From contig JBCDIT010000010.1 in NCBI GenBank assembly GCA_038748775.1, positions 1 to 64,000 of the forward strand: a stretch of 64,000 bases of DNA. The letters are read 5' to 3'. The stretch comes from DAIQNV01 sp038748775 (lineage in GTDB: Bacteria; Planctomycetota; Phycisphaerae; Phycisphaerales; UBA1924). This document shows positions 25,173 through 33,404 of this stretch, in pieces. A program made the translations under genes and the position numbers. The notes beneath the pieces were generated by a model. That model ran no database searches and was not told where the DNA came from. It saw nothing but the letters and a program-made list of their open reading frames with translations. Numbering within the stretch: position 1 is the first letter of the stretch; each line of letters opens with the position of its first letter.

Positions 25173-25781
25173 CTAACCCGCTCGCTCGAGCAGCGCCAGC
25201 CACTCGAGGTTGCCTGTGCCTTTCTTGCCCTTGCCCTTGGCCCCGCCACGCACCGGGCTCACGCAGAGCCCTTGCACAACGACCCCGATCTCGGGCAGCG
25301 CGTCGGCAACGCGCCGCGCGATCGCCTCCGCCGCGTCGTCATCGACGACGCCCCCGGCTTTCTTCTCGTCTTCTGTCCGCTCGTAGTGGGGCTTGATCAG
25401 CGTCACCACGCGGCCCGACTCCGACAGCCACTTCAACGCCGCCGGGATCGCGAGCCGCTGGGGCGTCCACCCGAGGTCGATGACCACCAGATCGACGCCC
25501 CCTCGTTCGTTCACTTCGCTGGGGACGTCGACATGCAACGCGTTCGAGCGTTCCATGACCACGACCCGCTCATGCTGACGGAGTTTCCAAGCCAGTTCGC
25601 CGTACGCCGTATCGACCGAGTACACCCGCTCGGCACCGCGTTGGATCAAGACATCGGTAAAGCCGCCGGTGCTGCACCCCAAGTCGGCCGCGTGGAACCC
25701 GGAAGGGTCGAGATCGAACTCGTCGAGCGCACGCTCGAGCTTGAGCCCGCCGCGGCTGACGTAGTTCGAGGCTTCGGACAC
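25173..25781 (-). CDS. TlyA/FtsJ-like RNA 2'-O-methyltransferase, no S4 domain
   Basis: A 202-residue protein matching the catalytic part of TlyA-type methyltransferases (S-adenosylmethionine-dependent rRNA 2'-O-methylation). Visible motifs: NYVSRGGLKLERAL at the N-terminus, the SAM loop ADLGCSTGGFTDVLIQRGA, VDTAYGELAWKLR, VVIDLGW and the catalytic Lys in LIKPHYE. TlyA proteins usually carry an N-terminal S4 RNA-binding domain of ~60 residues; here the GTG at 25781 lies just 4 bp after the upstream lpxI stop and leaves no room for it. A Lys/Gly-rich loop (GGAKGKGKKGTGN) near the C-terminus may contact RNA (inference). Cotranscribed with lpxI. Confidence 0.8.
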   Translation of the reverse strand: MSEASNYVSRGGLKLERALDEFDLDPSGFHAADLGCSTGGFTDVLIQRGAERVYSVDTAYGELAWKLRQHERVVVMERSNALHVDVPSEVNERGGVDLVVIDLGWTPQRLAIPAALKWLSESGRVVTLIKPHYERTEDEKKAGGVVDDDAAEAIARRVADALPEIGVVVQGLCVSPVRGGAKGKGKKGTGNLEWLALLERAG

Positions 25782-25785
25782 AGGT

Positions 25786-26766
25786 TCAGCGCGACCCGGC
25801 GGGGTGCTTCGGGGGAATCTTGATCCCGGTCGAACTGCCACCGGCGGGGGTGACCTGCACCACGCCCTGCGCTTTCGGCGCCGCGAGCTTGCCCACCGGG
25901 ACACCAACGACAGCGATCCCGAGACGGTCGGCAAGGTCGAGCAGCTCTTCGCGTTCGACCATGATCACGTCACCCGCCGCGAGGGCGAGGCAGCGCCCGC
26001 CGGCGAGGTGCATGTTCTGAATGGTTTGGACGCCGACGGTCGGCACGTCGCTCCGCCGATCGTGCCCGGCTCGGATCCCCTTGCAGAGCGTCCACCCGCC
26101 CGAGCGGCACAGCTCGCCGGTGCGTTCGATCATCCGGTCGGTGCCCTCGACCGCTTCGACCGCGAGAACGTCGCGCTCGCGAACGGTCAGGGCCTGCCCG
26201 ACATCGAGGCGGAGCAGTTCGGTCAGCAGGGGCCAGACGAACTCGATATCCGCTTGCTGCTCACGCGTCGGCTGGGTCTGGGTCATGACGCCGGCCGCGC
26301 TCAACTCGTCCGGGATCGGCGCCGTCGAATCGATCAGGCTCACACCATCGCGATCGAGTTCTTCGGCGATCGCCGCGAGCACCGCGTGGCTCCGACGGTC
26401 GTGCCGCAAGCGGCGGAACCACGCCATCGCGGTGCGCACGTCCGGGATGTTGCGCACCAGCCGCCAGGGATCGTGCATCAGCTTCGACTTATCGACGCGG
26501 CCCACCATGATCGCGTGCCGCACCCCGCGCCGGCGCAGGCTCTTCGCCCAGCTCCCGACGCGGAATAGAGCCGCTTCGTCGAACGAGTCGCACAGATCCG
26601 GGAAATCGTCATCGTACTGGCGCGAGAGGCCGAGGCCGTGGACCTCATGCCCGCGTTCGCGCAGGTTCTTGGCGATGAGCACCGGGAGGCGACCCCCGCC
26701 AGCGATCACGCCGATAGGCATCGGCGGCGGAGGTGGGTCGGCCAAGATGGTGAGGGCGCCGGTCAT
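25786..26766 (-). CDS. lpxI: UDP-2,3-diacylglucosamine pyrophosphatase LpxI
   Basis: A 326-residue enzyme of the LpxI (DUF1009) family, which replaces LpxH in many non-gamma-proteobacteria and cleaves UDP-2,3-diacylglucosamine to lipid X in lipid A synthesis. Family marks: IGVIAGGGRLPVLIAKNLRE near the N-terminus, GVRHAIMVGRVDKSKL, VSLIDST, AVEAVEGTDRMIERTGELC and KGIRAGHDRRSDVPTVGVQT. The C-terminal extension (KIPPKHPAGSR) is not family-typical. ATG 26766 follows GGGGATTGG. It implies that this organism makes lipid A. The TlyA-like gene follows after 4 bp. Confidence 0.9.
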   Translation of the reverse strand: MTGALTILADPPPPPMPIGVIAGGGRLPVLIAKNLRERGHEVHGLGLSRQYDDDFPDLCDSFDEAALFRVGSWAKSLRRRGVRHAIMVGRVDKSKLMHDPWRLVRNIPDVRTAMAWFRRLRHDRRSHAVLAAIAEELDRDGVSLIDSTAPIPDELSAAGVMTQTQPTREQQADIEFVWPLLTELLRLDVGQALTVRERDVLAVEAVEGTDRMIERTGELCRSGGWTLCKGIRAGHDRRSDVPTVGVQTIQNMHLAGGRCLALAAGDVIMVEREELLDLADRLGIAVVGVPVGKLAAPKAQGVVQVTPAGGSSTGIKIPPKHPAGSR

Positions 26767-27029
26767 CCAATCCCCTGTTCGTTCTCGCCGGGGCCACACG
26801 CTCCGGCGTCACCAACGTGAAGGGTACCCCCGCTCAACTTTCGCCAGCGGAGCGATGTGCCCGCAAATGCAGTCGTGGGCACGCATTGGGTGGTCTCCGA
26901 CAGCTCGTCTCGAGTTCGGCTACCAGATGTAGTAGAAACCAACGCCATACCCACACTATACAAGCCGTGTGAACCAAGCGCCGCGTTCGAATCACAGTTT
27001 CGGGCACCGTCGTGCCGAAATCGTGCCTG

Positions 27030-27254
27030 ATGACAGCGTCCCAGCCCACCGGAGAGCCAACGCGCGAGCCCAAGCCTTGGCTTGGCGTCCGCTTCATCTG
27101 CAGCGGTACCTACCTCCGCGTCTACCGCCGGCCCGAGGATCCGGCCTATATCGCCCGATGCCCTCGGTGCACCGAGTGCATCCGTTTCCGGGTCGGCGAA
27201 GGCGGCACCGACGCGAGGCTCTACGAGGTCGACTGCGGACAGCGTCCCCGGTAA
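27030..27254 (+). CDS. small cysteine-rich conserved-type protein
   Basis: A 74-residue basic protein with four cysteines (FICSGTYLRVYRR, CPRCTECIRF, VDCGQR). The single CPRC pair plus Cys on either side suggests a small zinc-binding fold. I recall similar Trp-x-x-V-x-F-x-C ... CPRC ... GxGGT mini-proteins in planctomycetes, but assign no function. The ATG at 27030 is chosen over GTG 27012; neither has a clear ribosome site. A 263-bp gap upstream separates it from lpxI and contains TATACA (26957-26962) as a weak -10 candidate. Confidence 0.6.
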   Translation: MTASQPTGEPTREPKPWLGVRFICSGTYLRVYRRPEDPAYIARCPRCTECIRFRVGEGGTDARLYEVDCGQRPR

Positions 27255-27289
27255 GCGACTCCCGATCCCAGGCGGGGTAGAGTCCGCCG

Positions 27290-27838
27290 ATGACCAGAGC
27301 CGCAGGGCAAGGAAGCGGGTACGAGATCGGACGAGCCACCGGCGTCTGCGCCGCCAGTGGCGAGGCGTTGTCGCCCGGCGACGCCATCGTCGCCGCACTG
27401 ATCGAGCATCCCGAGAACGACGGATTCGCACGCCTCGATTTCTCCTTCGAAGCGTGGTCAGGCGGCGCAAGGCCCGAAGCGCCGGCGGTTTTGTTCGGAT
27501 TTTGGAAAGCGGTCGTGCCCGAGCCGAACGCGCCGACCGGGCCGGTTATCGATGCGGAGGGGTTGCTGGGCTTGTTCGAGCAACTCGCCGAGGCCGACGA
27601 TTCCGATCGCATTGCCCTGCGTTATCTCATCGCCCTGGTTCTGGTGCGCAAACGCGAACTCGTGCTCGATCGTGTGGACCGATCCGGGGCTGAGCCGGTG
27701 CTCCTTGTTCGCCCAAAGGGCGCCGCACACCGAGAAGACGAGCCGACCCGGGTGCCCGAGCCGCCGGCGAACGTCGACATTGCCGCGATCCTTGATCAAC
27801 TCGGCGACGCGCTCCAACTCGACGCGGACGGGCTGTGA
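27290..27838 (+). CDS. conserved-type hypothetical protein (182 aa)
   Basis: No named domain is recognised. The N-terminus has CAASGEALSPGDAIVAAL, a pattern like short zinc-less 'vtGr-l-pGe' starts seen in planctomycete hypotheticals, followed by RLDFSFEAW and FGFWKAVVP. The middle is helical (LLGLFEQLAEADDSDRIA, LRYLIALVLVRKRELVL) and the C-terminus is acidic. No signal or membrane helix is visible. Its stop overlaps the next start (TGATG), so it is translationally coupled to the lipoprotein gene. It may be a cytoplasmic partner of the two following envelope proteins (inference). Confidence 0.7.
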   Translation: MTRAAGQGSGYEIGRATGVCAASGEALSPGDAIVAALIEHPENDGFARLDFSFEAWSGGARPEAPAVLFGFWKAVVPEPNAPTGPVIDAEGLLGLFEQLAEADDSDRIALRYLIALVLVRKRELVLDRVDRSGAEPVLLVRPKGAAHREDEPTRVPEPPANVDIAAILDQLGDALQLDADGL

Positions 27839-28704
27839 TGCGTCGCGCGATCCTGCTTGTTCTCTTGGTGCTCGTCGGTTGTGGGAGCACGCCGGAAGCC
27901 GCCGCGCCGGTGCCCCGGGTCGAGGTCGATCCCGCCGCGATCCGGGAAGCTTGGGCCAAGCGCACCGAGCGGCTCGAGCGGCTCTGGGCGCGGGTGACCG
28001 TTGTGGTCGACACCGTCGACGAAGAAGGCAAGCCGGTCAAGGAACAGGCCGAGGGGCACCTGCAGATCGAACAACCCCGCGGCGTGTCGCTGACCCTGGG
28101 CAAACTCGGGGAGAACTATCTCTACCTCGGGTCGAACGACGAACGCTACTGGTGGATCGACCGGGTCGACAGTGACCGTCGCTACGCGGTCACCGGCCTG
28201 CACGAGCTGATCACCTCGCGCAAAGCCGAGGCCCTCGGTGTGCCGGTTCACCCGCTCGAACTCATCGAGTTCATGGGCATCAAGCCGTTACCCGAAGATG
28301 CCGAGTTTGTGCCCGGAGCCGAGCCGGGCACGATCGAGGTTGTGCGCTCGCTGGCGACCGGATCGTTGACGTGGGTCCTCGACGCCGTGACGGCAACGCC
28401 GAACCGCGTCGTGGTCAAGGCGCCGGATGGGTCGGTCTCGATCTCCGCGAGGCACGAGGCGTACCAGTTCGCGAGGGTTCGCGACGATTTGCGCATCCGA
28501 CCGAGGGTTCCGGGTCGCGTCGTGGTCGAGGTCCCCGAACTTTCGGCACGCGTGCGCATCGCGCTCTACGACCCCGAGAACAAGCCGATCCGTTCGGTCG
28601 CGTTCGATTACGACCGGCTGATCCGAGGGCTCAAGATCGATCAGGTTCGTGACCTCGACGCGGCTTCAAGCGACGCCGGCAACACCGAGGGGTACCTGCC
28701 TTGA
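27838..28704 (+). CDS. lipoprotein of unknown function (289-codon frame)
   Basis: The N-terminus is a lipoprotein signal: basic residues, LLVLLVLVGC, then a Ser/Thr/Pro-rich linker. The mature ~270 residues are mostly beta: EGHLQIEQPRGVSLTLG, YLYLGSNDERYWWIDRV, WVLDAVTATPNRVVV, RVVVEVPELSARVRIALY. The layout is reminiscent of LolA/LolB-like and DUF4292-type barrels that bind lipids, but no diagnostic motif is seen. The ATG at 27838 overlaps the preceding stop, and its own stop overlaps the next start (TGATG). It belongs to a four-gene run ending at 30245. Confidence 0.72.
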   Translation: MRRAILLVLLVLVGCGSTPEAAAPVPRVEVDPAAIREAWAKRTERLERLWARVTVVVDTVDEEGKPVKEQAEGHLQIEQPRGVSLTLGKLGENYLYLGSNDERYWWIDRVDSDRRYAVTGLHELITSRKAEALGVPVHPLELIEFMGIKPLPEDAEFVPGAEPGTIEVVRSLATGSLTWVLDAVTATPNRVVVKAPDGSVSISARHEAYQFARVRDDLRIRPRVPGRVVVEVPELSARVRIALYDPENKPIRSVAFDYDRLIRGLKIDQVRDLDAASSDAGNTEGYLP

Positions 28705-30245
28705 TGGGTCGCTGGCTCGTGCTGTCTTTAGTCGTTCTCGCTTCGGTCGGCCGTTCGGGGGCGGGGGCGCCGCTCGCGGCCCGCGGCGTCGAGAGCGCCG
28801 GGACGATTGAGGTCTCGCACGGCTGGATCGTGCTCGACCAAGGGGCCACCGAGGGCGATCGAAACGTCCTGCTCGCCCATCTCGCGCCGCGGGCCACGCC
28901 CGGGGTCGACGACCGAGTCGGCGGAGCTAAGCCCGGGACCGCGAAACGAGCCCGATCGCTCGCTCGGCGTCCGGACGCGATCGCCGCGGACGGCGATCGG
29001 GTCGCGCTGATCTTCCCGGTCGGCGATGACGGGACCACCCGCCGGGTGCTGTCGCTCCGCGCCGTGCCGACGCCGCTCGATGATGTTTGGGCGTTCGACC
29101 CCGCCGACCGACTCGACCCGCTCTTGCCGTTGCTCTCTGCAGACCGGATCAAGGGCGCCGGGTTCGTCGAAGGCCGGCTCGTCGTCATGCTTGAGGGCGA
29201 GACACCCAGCTTCGCCGTCCTTTCGGGCGATGGCTGGCGAACCGAGCCGGTCGACCCAGCGTGGTCCGACGCGAACATGCTGGTTGATGGCGGCCGGGGT
29301 CTGCTGGTTCAAAGGTCCGACGCCGGACTTATCGCGGCCAGTTTGACCCTCGACGGTGACGGTGTTGCCGTGGGCGATCCGCGTGCATTGACCGCGCCCG
29401 CTTCCGATCGCCTCCCAGACGTGTTCGTCGGAGGCGAGTTGGTTTGGCTCGATCCCATGCCGGAGACGGGGCGGTTGCTCGTCATCGCCTGGCGGCCCGG
29501 TACCGCGGCGACGAGGGAAGTGGCCATCATCGATCCGCCCGGACCGATCGCCGGCGCCATAGGACTCGGGGAGCGGGGCTCGCGTCTCGTCGTGCTCGCG
29601 GAGACCGAATCGGACGGGTCGCTGGCGTACCACGCGACAGAGCTCTCAATGGTGGCCGGCGACGTGCTGTTCGAAGGCATCGCCAAGCCGGCCCTCCCGG
29701 TCTCGCCTCAGGAGTTCAGGCTCCTCGCGGCGGCTTTGGTCGGTTTGATGGCGGTCACGCTCCTCGTCGCGGTGAAGCCGGGCGGCGACGCTGGGGTGTG
29801 CGCACTCCCCGATGGCGTGGCACTGGCCGGGATGGGTGCCCGATCTCTGGCGTCACTTATCGACTTTGTTCTGACCAGCGGGCTCGTGTCGTCCACGCTT
29901 GGTGGCGTGTCTTTCCTATCGGCCACCGCATTTCTCGAGCCCGGAACATGGGTTGCCCTCGGCGGCGTGCTCGTCGTCGCGGCTGTGCTGGGCACCGCGT
30001 TCGAGGCGTCGTTCGGGGTGACGCCCGGGAAGGCGGTATGCGGTTGCCGCGTCGTCCGATGCGGTGCAGCGGGTCTCGAGAGGCCCTCATTCGGTGCCCT
30101 CGCGATGCGGAACGCCATCAAGTGGCTATTGCCGCCGATCGCGATCCTGTCCCTGGTGGACGGGAGTCGAGGGCGCCACCGGGGCGACAGCCTGGCAAAT
30201 GCCGCCGTGGTGACCCTGATCCGCCCCGACGGCGTCGAGAACTAA
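28704..30245 (+). CDS. membrane protein with C-terminal RDD domain
   Basis: A 513-residue protein. A signal-like segment (LVLSLVVLASVGRSGAGA) is followed by ~320 residues that look like a beta-propeller-type periplasmic domain (repeated DGDRVALIF, EGRLVVMLEG, GELVWLDPMP, GSRLVVLAET). After a membrane helix at ~345-365 comes an RDD domain: ARSLASLIDFVLTSG, TPGKAVCGCRVV, and FGALAMRNAIKWLLPPIAIL then RGRHRGDSLANAAVV. RDD proteins are small membrane domains, some linked to ion transport. The fusion of an exported domain to RDD is not common. It is coupled to the lipoprotein gene, and about 150 bp of leader to the TPR gene follow. Confidence 0.8.
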   Translation: MGRWLVLSLVVLASVGRSGAGAPLAARGVESAGTIEVSHGWIVLDQGATEGDRNVLLAHLAPRATPGVDDRVGGAKPGTAKRARSLARRPDAIAADGDRVALIFPVGDDGTTRRVLSLRAVPTPLDDVWAFDPADRLDPLLPLLSADRIKGAGFVEGRLVVMLEGETPSFAVLSGDGWRTEPVDPAWSDANMLVDGGRGLLVQRSDAGLIAASLTLDGDGVAVGDPRALTAPASDRLPDVFVGGELVWLDPMPETGRLLVIAWRPGTAATREVAIIDPPGPIAGAIGLGERGSRLVVLAETESDGSLAYHATELSMVAGDVLFEGIAKPALPVSPQEFRLLAAALVGLMAVTLLVAVKPGGDAGVCALPDGVALAGMGARSLASLIDFVLTSGLVSSTLGGVSFLSATAFLEPGTWVALGGVLVVAAVLGTAFEASFGVTPGKAVCGCRVVRCGAAGLERPSFGALAMRNAIKWLLPPIAILSLVDGSRGRHRGDSLANAAVVTLIRPDGVEN

Positions 30246-30328
30246 AATCCCTGGTCAATTGCGCAGGGTTTGCGCCGCCGCGAACCGCGCAAGATCAAGC
30301 CCCAGACCACGATCCCCCGATACACATG

Positions 30329-30368
30329 CCGACTGGGTGACCCGGCCGGCGGAGTCCGGCCCTGTCGG
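30329..30368 (+). promoter_or_regulatory. possible three-way-junction leader of the TPR gene
   Basis: CCGAC (30329-30333) pairs with GTCGG (30364-30368) and encloses GGG-TGA-CCC (30335-30343) and GGCCGG-cggagt-CCGGCC (30344-30361). It lies 14 bases before GGAGG of the chosen TTG start. The 11-mer TGCCGACTGGG here recurs in the motA leader (48083-48093), and GTCCGGCCCTG recurs in the fliA leader (60579-60589). Confidence 0.35.
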
Positions 30369-30394
30369 TGCGCGAGCGACGTGGAGGCGGCGCG

Positions 30395-32860
30395 TTGTCG
30401 GAAGACGGCACAACGATCGGTGATTTGCAACCCGAGGCGGGCTCGGGGGGTGGTCTGTGGCGACTCCCCGTTCTCGCGTTGGGCGGCGCCCTCCTGGTCG
30501 GGGGTGCGGTCAACGCGTTCGTGAATCGCCCGGCTCCAGATCACCGCCCGGCGCTTCGGGAGGCTGCGCAGCAACTCTCGCGTGAAGACTTCCGCGGCGC
30601 AATCTCCACCCTCAACAAGCGTGTCTTCCCGTATCTCGCAGAAGATCAACTGTCGACGGAGCTTGCGGCCGAGTACCACCTGCTGCTCGGACGTGCCCTT
30701 GTCGGCGGTCAGGGTGAACTCGACGTCCGTGTTTCCGAAAACGACCAGAACGTCGTGGCGCAGTACCTCCAGGCCGAGCGGCTCGGCGTGGTGCTCGATA
30801 CCGCCGATCAGGCAAGGCTTGCCGATGCGTACATCGCTCTCGGTCGCTTCGATGACGCCGAACGGCGAGTCGATCTTCTCCCGGAGACCGACCAGCCGAC
30901 CCGGGAGCGTCTTATACGAAATCTCGTCGAGGCGAGGCTGGACATCGGTCAGCCGCGCCGCATCGAGGCGCTCGAGTTTCTGAGCGGCGCGCTCACCGAC
31001 CCCAAGATGAGCGAAGAGCACCGGCTCTGGTCGCTCGCCCGCCAAGCCGAAGTGCGTCTCGCCTTGGGTTTCCCGGACGAGACGGTGAACCAGCTTCTCC
31101 GCGAACTCCCGCTCCTGCAGCAATCCGATCCCGAGGCGCTCGCGGAACTCTATCTCTGGTTGGGACGGGCCTACTTCGAGCTCGATGCGCTCCGAGAGGC
31201 GGATCGGCACCTCGCGAGGGCCGACTCCGAGGGAGCGCTCGCCCCGAGCGATCCACGCCGCGCTATGGCCCGCTTGTACCTCGCCCGTTCGGCCGCCAGG
31301 CAAGCCACCGATCAGCTTGAACTCGAGGCCGCCCGCGATCGCTTCGCCGCGCTGGTCGATACCGCAGGCGGCACGCCCGCCTACCTCCACGCGTTGCTCG
31401 GGCTCGGAGATATGGAAGCGGCCCTCGGCGAGGGGCGTGCCGCCATCGAGGCGTACGGAGCGCTCGTCGAAGAGGTCGAGCTTCGCAAGCGAGCGTTCGA
31501 GGAGCTCCCCATCGACTCCGAGGGCATCGCCCAGAGCCTCGTCGCGAGATATCAGGAGAGTGCCGGGGTGGGCGACAGCTCCACGGCCCTCGAATACGCA
31601 TCGCTCGCTGGCGACTTGTTCACGCTCGACGAGATGCCCCCGACGGTGATCGAGGCGCTGGGTGGTGCGCACGAGGCCCGGGCCGAAGCGCTGCTCGGAG
31701 ATCGCGACCAAGGGCTCCGTCTTCGAGACCTCAACGACATCGACCCGGGGCGTCTCCAGCAAATCAAGAGGCACCTCATACAGGCCGCCGGTTTCTTCCG
31801 GACGCACGCCGACCGCTACATCCTCGACGAGTACGACGTGTACGCGGATTCACTCTGGCGGGCGGCGGGGCTGTACGACCGGGCCGGTGATACGAGGGCG
31901 ACGGTTACCACGCTCACGGAGTTCACTGAGGCGATCCGTGACGACGCCAGGCGCGCCGAGGGGCGGTTCATCCTCGCCCAGGCCCAGCAGTCGCTCGGTC
32001 AGTACGGGGTCGCCGCAGAGCTCTACCGGGGTCTGATCGCCGACCGAGCGAGCAACGCGCGAGACGGCGTCGGCGTTTGGGCCGACCGCTCGCACGTGCC
32101 CCTCGCCCAGTCCCTTCTGCTCGACGGTGATTCCGCCAACGACACCGAGGCCGAAGACATGCTCCTCGCGGCTCTCGACGGGCGGCGGGGCGGTCCGGAT
32201 CGAGCCGAATACCGCGACGCCCTGTTCGAGCTTGGGCGCGTCTTCGATCGCTCCGGGCGGCACGACCTCGCGATCGAACGCCTGACCGAGCTCCTTGAGC
32301 GAGCTCCCGAAGACCCCCGCGCGTTGGCGGTGAAGTACCGGCTCGCCGACAACTACCGCCGGCTGGCCGATCAGATCGAAGAGCGGCTCCCAGAGACGAT
32401 GCGGCAGTCTCAGGTTCGAGCGCTCAAGGTCGATCGGGTGGCGTATCTCAACCGAGCGATCGAGATGTTCGAGGACGTCCGGGACGGGCTCGGGGCCAAG
32501 CAGGCAGCGCTTCGGACCGCTCTCGAAGACGTTCAGCTTCGCAACGCTTACTTCTACCTGGGCGATTGTGCCTTCGATCTGGGCGAGCACGAGCGAGCGA
32601 TCGCTTTCTACTCCGCGAGCCGCAACCGCTACCCGAGGGACCCAGCGGTGTTGGTCGCGTTGATCCAGATCGTTAACGCGTACGTCGCGATGGGCGACCT
32701 GCGCAGCGCGCGAACAGCGAACGTGAGGGCACGAGATTTTTATGCTTCGCTGCCCGACGACGTATGGGACGATCCCAACCTCCCGATGGGGAGGCGTGAG
32801 TGGGAGCGCTGGCTCGATAGCAGCGCGAAGTTGTACGAGGGGCTCGCTTCGGCGGGGTAG
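30395..32860 (+). CDS. large TPR protein with N-terminal membrane anchor
   Basis: About 821 residues. A short acidic N-terminus is followed by one membrane helix (LPVLALGGALLVGGAVNAFV, residues ~23-42) and then by many TPR-type helical pairs, for example YHLLLGRALVGG, RLADAYIALGRFDDAERR, LYLWLGRAYFELDALREADR, LDTAGLYDRAGDT-like and RDALFELGRVFDRSGRHDLA. It is a single-pass inner-membrane protein with a large periplasmic or cytoplasmic TPR solenoid. The TTG at 30395 is preferred because GGAGG lies 7 bases upstream; GTG 30368 is an alternative. It ends 48 bp before flgN, so it may read into the flagellar locus; a flagellar role is possible but unproven. Confidence 0.72.
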   Translation: MSEDGTTIGDLQPEAGSGGGLWRLPVLALGGALLVGGAVNAFVNRPAPDHRPALREAAQQLSREDFRGAISTLNKRVFPYLAEDQLSTELAAEYHLLLGRALVGGQGELDVRVSENDQNVVAQYLQAERLGVVLDTADQARLADAYIALGRFDDAERRVDLLPETDQPTRERLIRNLVEARLDIGQPRRIEALEFLSGALTDPKMSEEHRLWSLARQAEVRLALGFPDETVNQLLRELPLLQQSDPEALAELYLWLGRAYFELDALREADRHLARADSEGALAPSDPRRAMARLYLARSAARQATDQLELEAARDRFAALVDTAGGTPAYLHALLGLGDMEAALGEGRAAIEAYGALVEEVELRKRAFEELPIDSEGIAQSLVARYQESAGVGDSSTALEYASLAGDLFTLDEMPPTVIEALGGAHEARAEALLGDRDQGLRLRDLNDIDPGRLQQIKRHLIQAAGFFRTHADRYILDEYDVYADSLWRAAGLYDRAGDTRATVTTLTEFTEAIRDDARRAEGRFILAQAQQSLGQYGVAAELYRGLIADRASNARDGVGVWADRSHVPLAQSLLLDGDSANDTEAEDMLLAALDGRRGGPDRAEYRDALFELGRVFDRSGRHDLAIERLTELLERAPEDPRALAVKYRLADNYRRLADQIEERLPETMRQSQVRALKVDRVAYLNRAIEMFEDVRDGLGAKQAALRTALEDVQLRNAYFYLGDCAFDLGEHERAIAFYSASRNRYPRDPAVLVALIQIVNAYVAMGDLRSARTANVRARDFYASLPDDVWDDPNLPMGRREWERWLDSSAKLYEGLASAG

Positions 32861-32908
32861 GCCTCCGCAAAGGCTGGGCAGGACGCCCGGACTCAGGAAA
32901 GGTCAAGG

Positions 32909-33403
32909 ATGGCCCTGGATCGAACGCAGGCAGCTCAGGCTGGAGCCGGTGAAGTCGTCGAACGACTCGAGACGGTTCTCGATGAGCAGCATGGTCTGTA
33001 CACACGCCTCGAAGCGCTCAGCGTAAGCCAGAGCGAGCTCATCGCGACCGATTCCACCGATGAACTACTCGAGGTCCTCAAGCAGCGGGGCGGCGTGATC
33101 GCGATGCTCGAGCGGTCGAACGTCGAGATGAAGTCGCTCCAGGGCGAGGTCGAGCGGAGCGTCGACATCGGCGCCCCGCTCAGAGACCGACTGCGTCAAC
33201 GTGTCGACGGGGTCAAGGCCATCGCCCAACGTGTCGCCCAACGCGACGCCGCCGACGAACAGGCCCTCGCCGCACGACGCGACGCCATCGCGGACAAGCT
33301 CAGCGGGAACACCAGAGGACGGACGGCGCTGTCCGCGTACGGCCGCGGCGCCGGTGCCTACGCCAAGCCGGCGGGGGCCCGATTCCAGGACCGGAGGGCG
33401 TAG
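32909..33403 (+). CDS. flgN: FlgN-like flagellar export chaperone
   Basis: A 164-residue, largely helical coiled-coil protein of FlgN type (chaperone for the hook-filament junction proteins FlgK/FlgL). Typical features: an early heptad helix (VVERLETVLDEQHGLYTRLE), the ALSVSQSELI stretch, a second helix (LLEVLKQRGGVIAMLE) and a disordered C-terminal tail (SAYGRGAGAYAK) that in the family binds export machinery. AAGGTCAAGG precedes the ATG. It opens the flagellar locus, just ahead of the regulatory pair. The family is weakly conserved, so the call rests on fold pattern and location. Confidence 0.75.
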   Translation: MALDRTQAAQAGAGEVVERLETVLDEQHGLYTRLEALSVSQSELIATDSTDELLEVLKQRGGVIAMLERSNVEMKSLQGEVERSVDIGAPLRDRLRQRVDGVKAIAQRVAQRDAADEQALAARRDAIADKLSGNTRGRTALSAYGRGAGAYAKPAGARFQDRRA

Positions 33404-33404
33404 C

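Noticed and set aside
26985..27005. GTTCGAATC, like a tRNA T-loop
   Set aside because: The flanking bases do not pair as a T-stem, and no acceptor, D or anticodon arm can be drawn around it.
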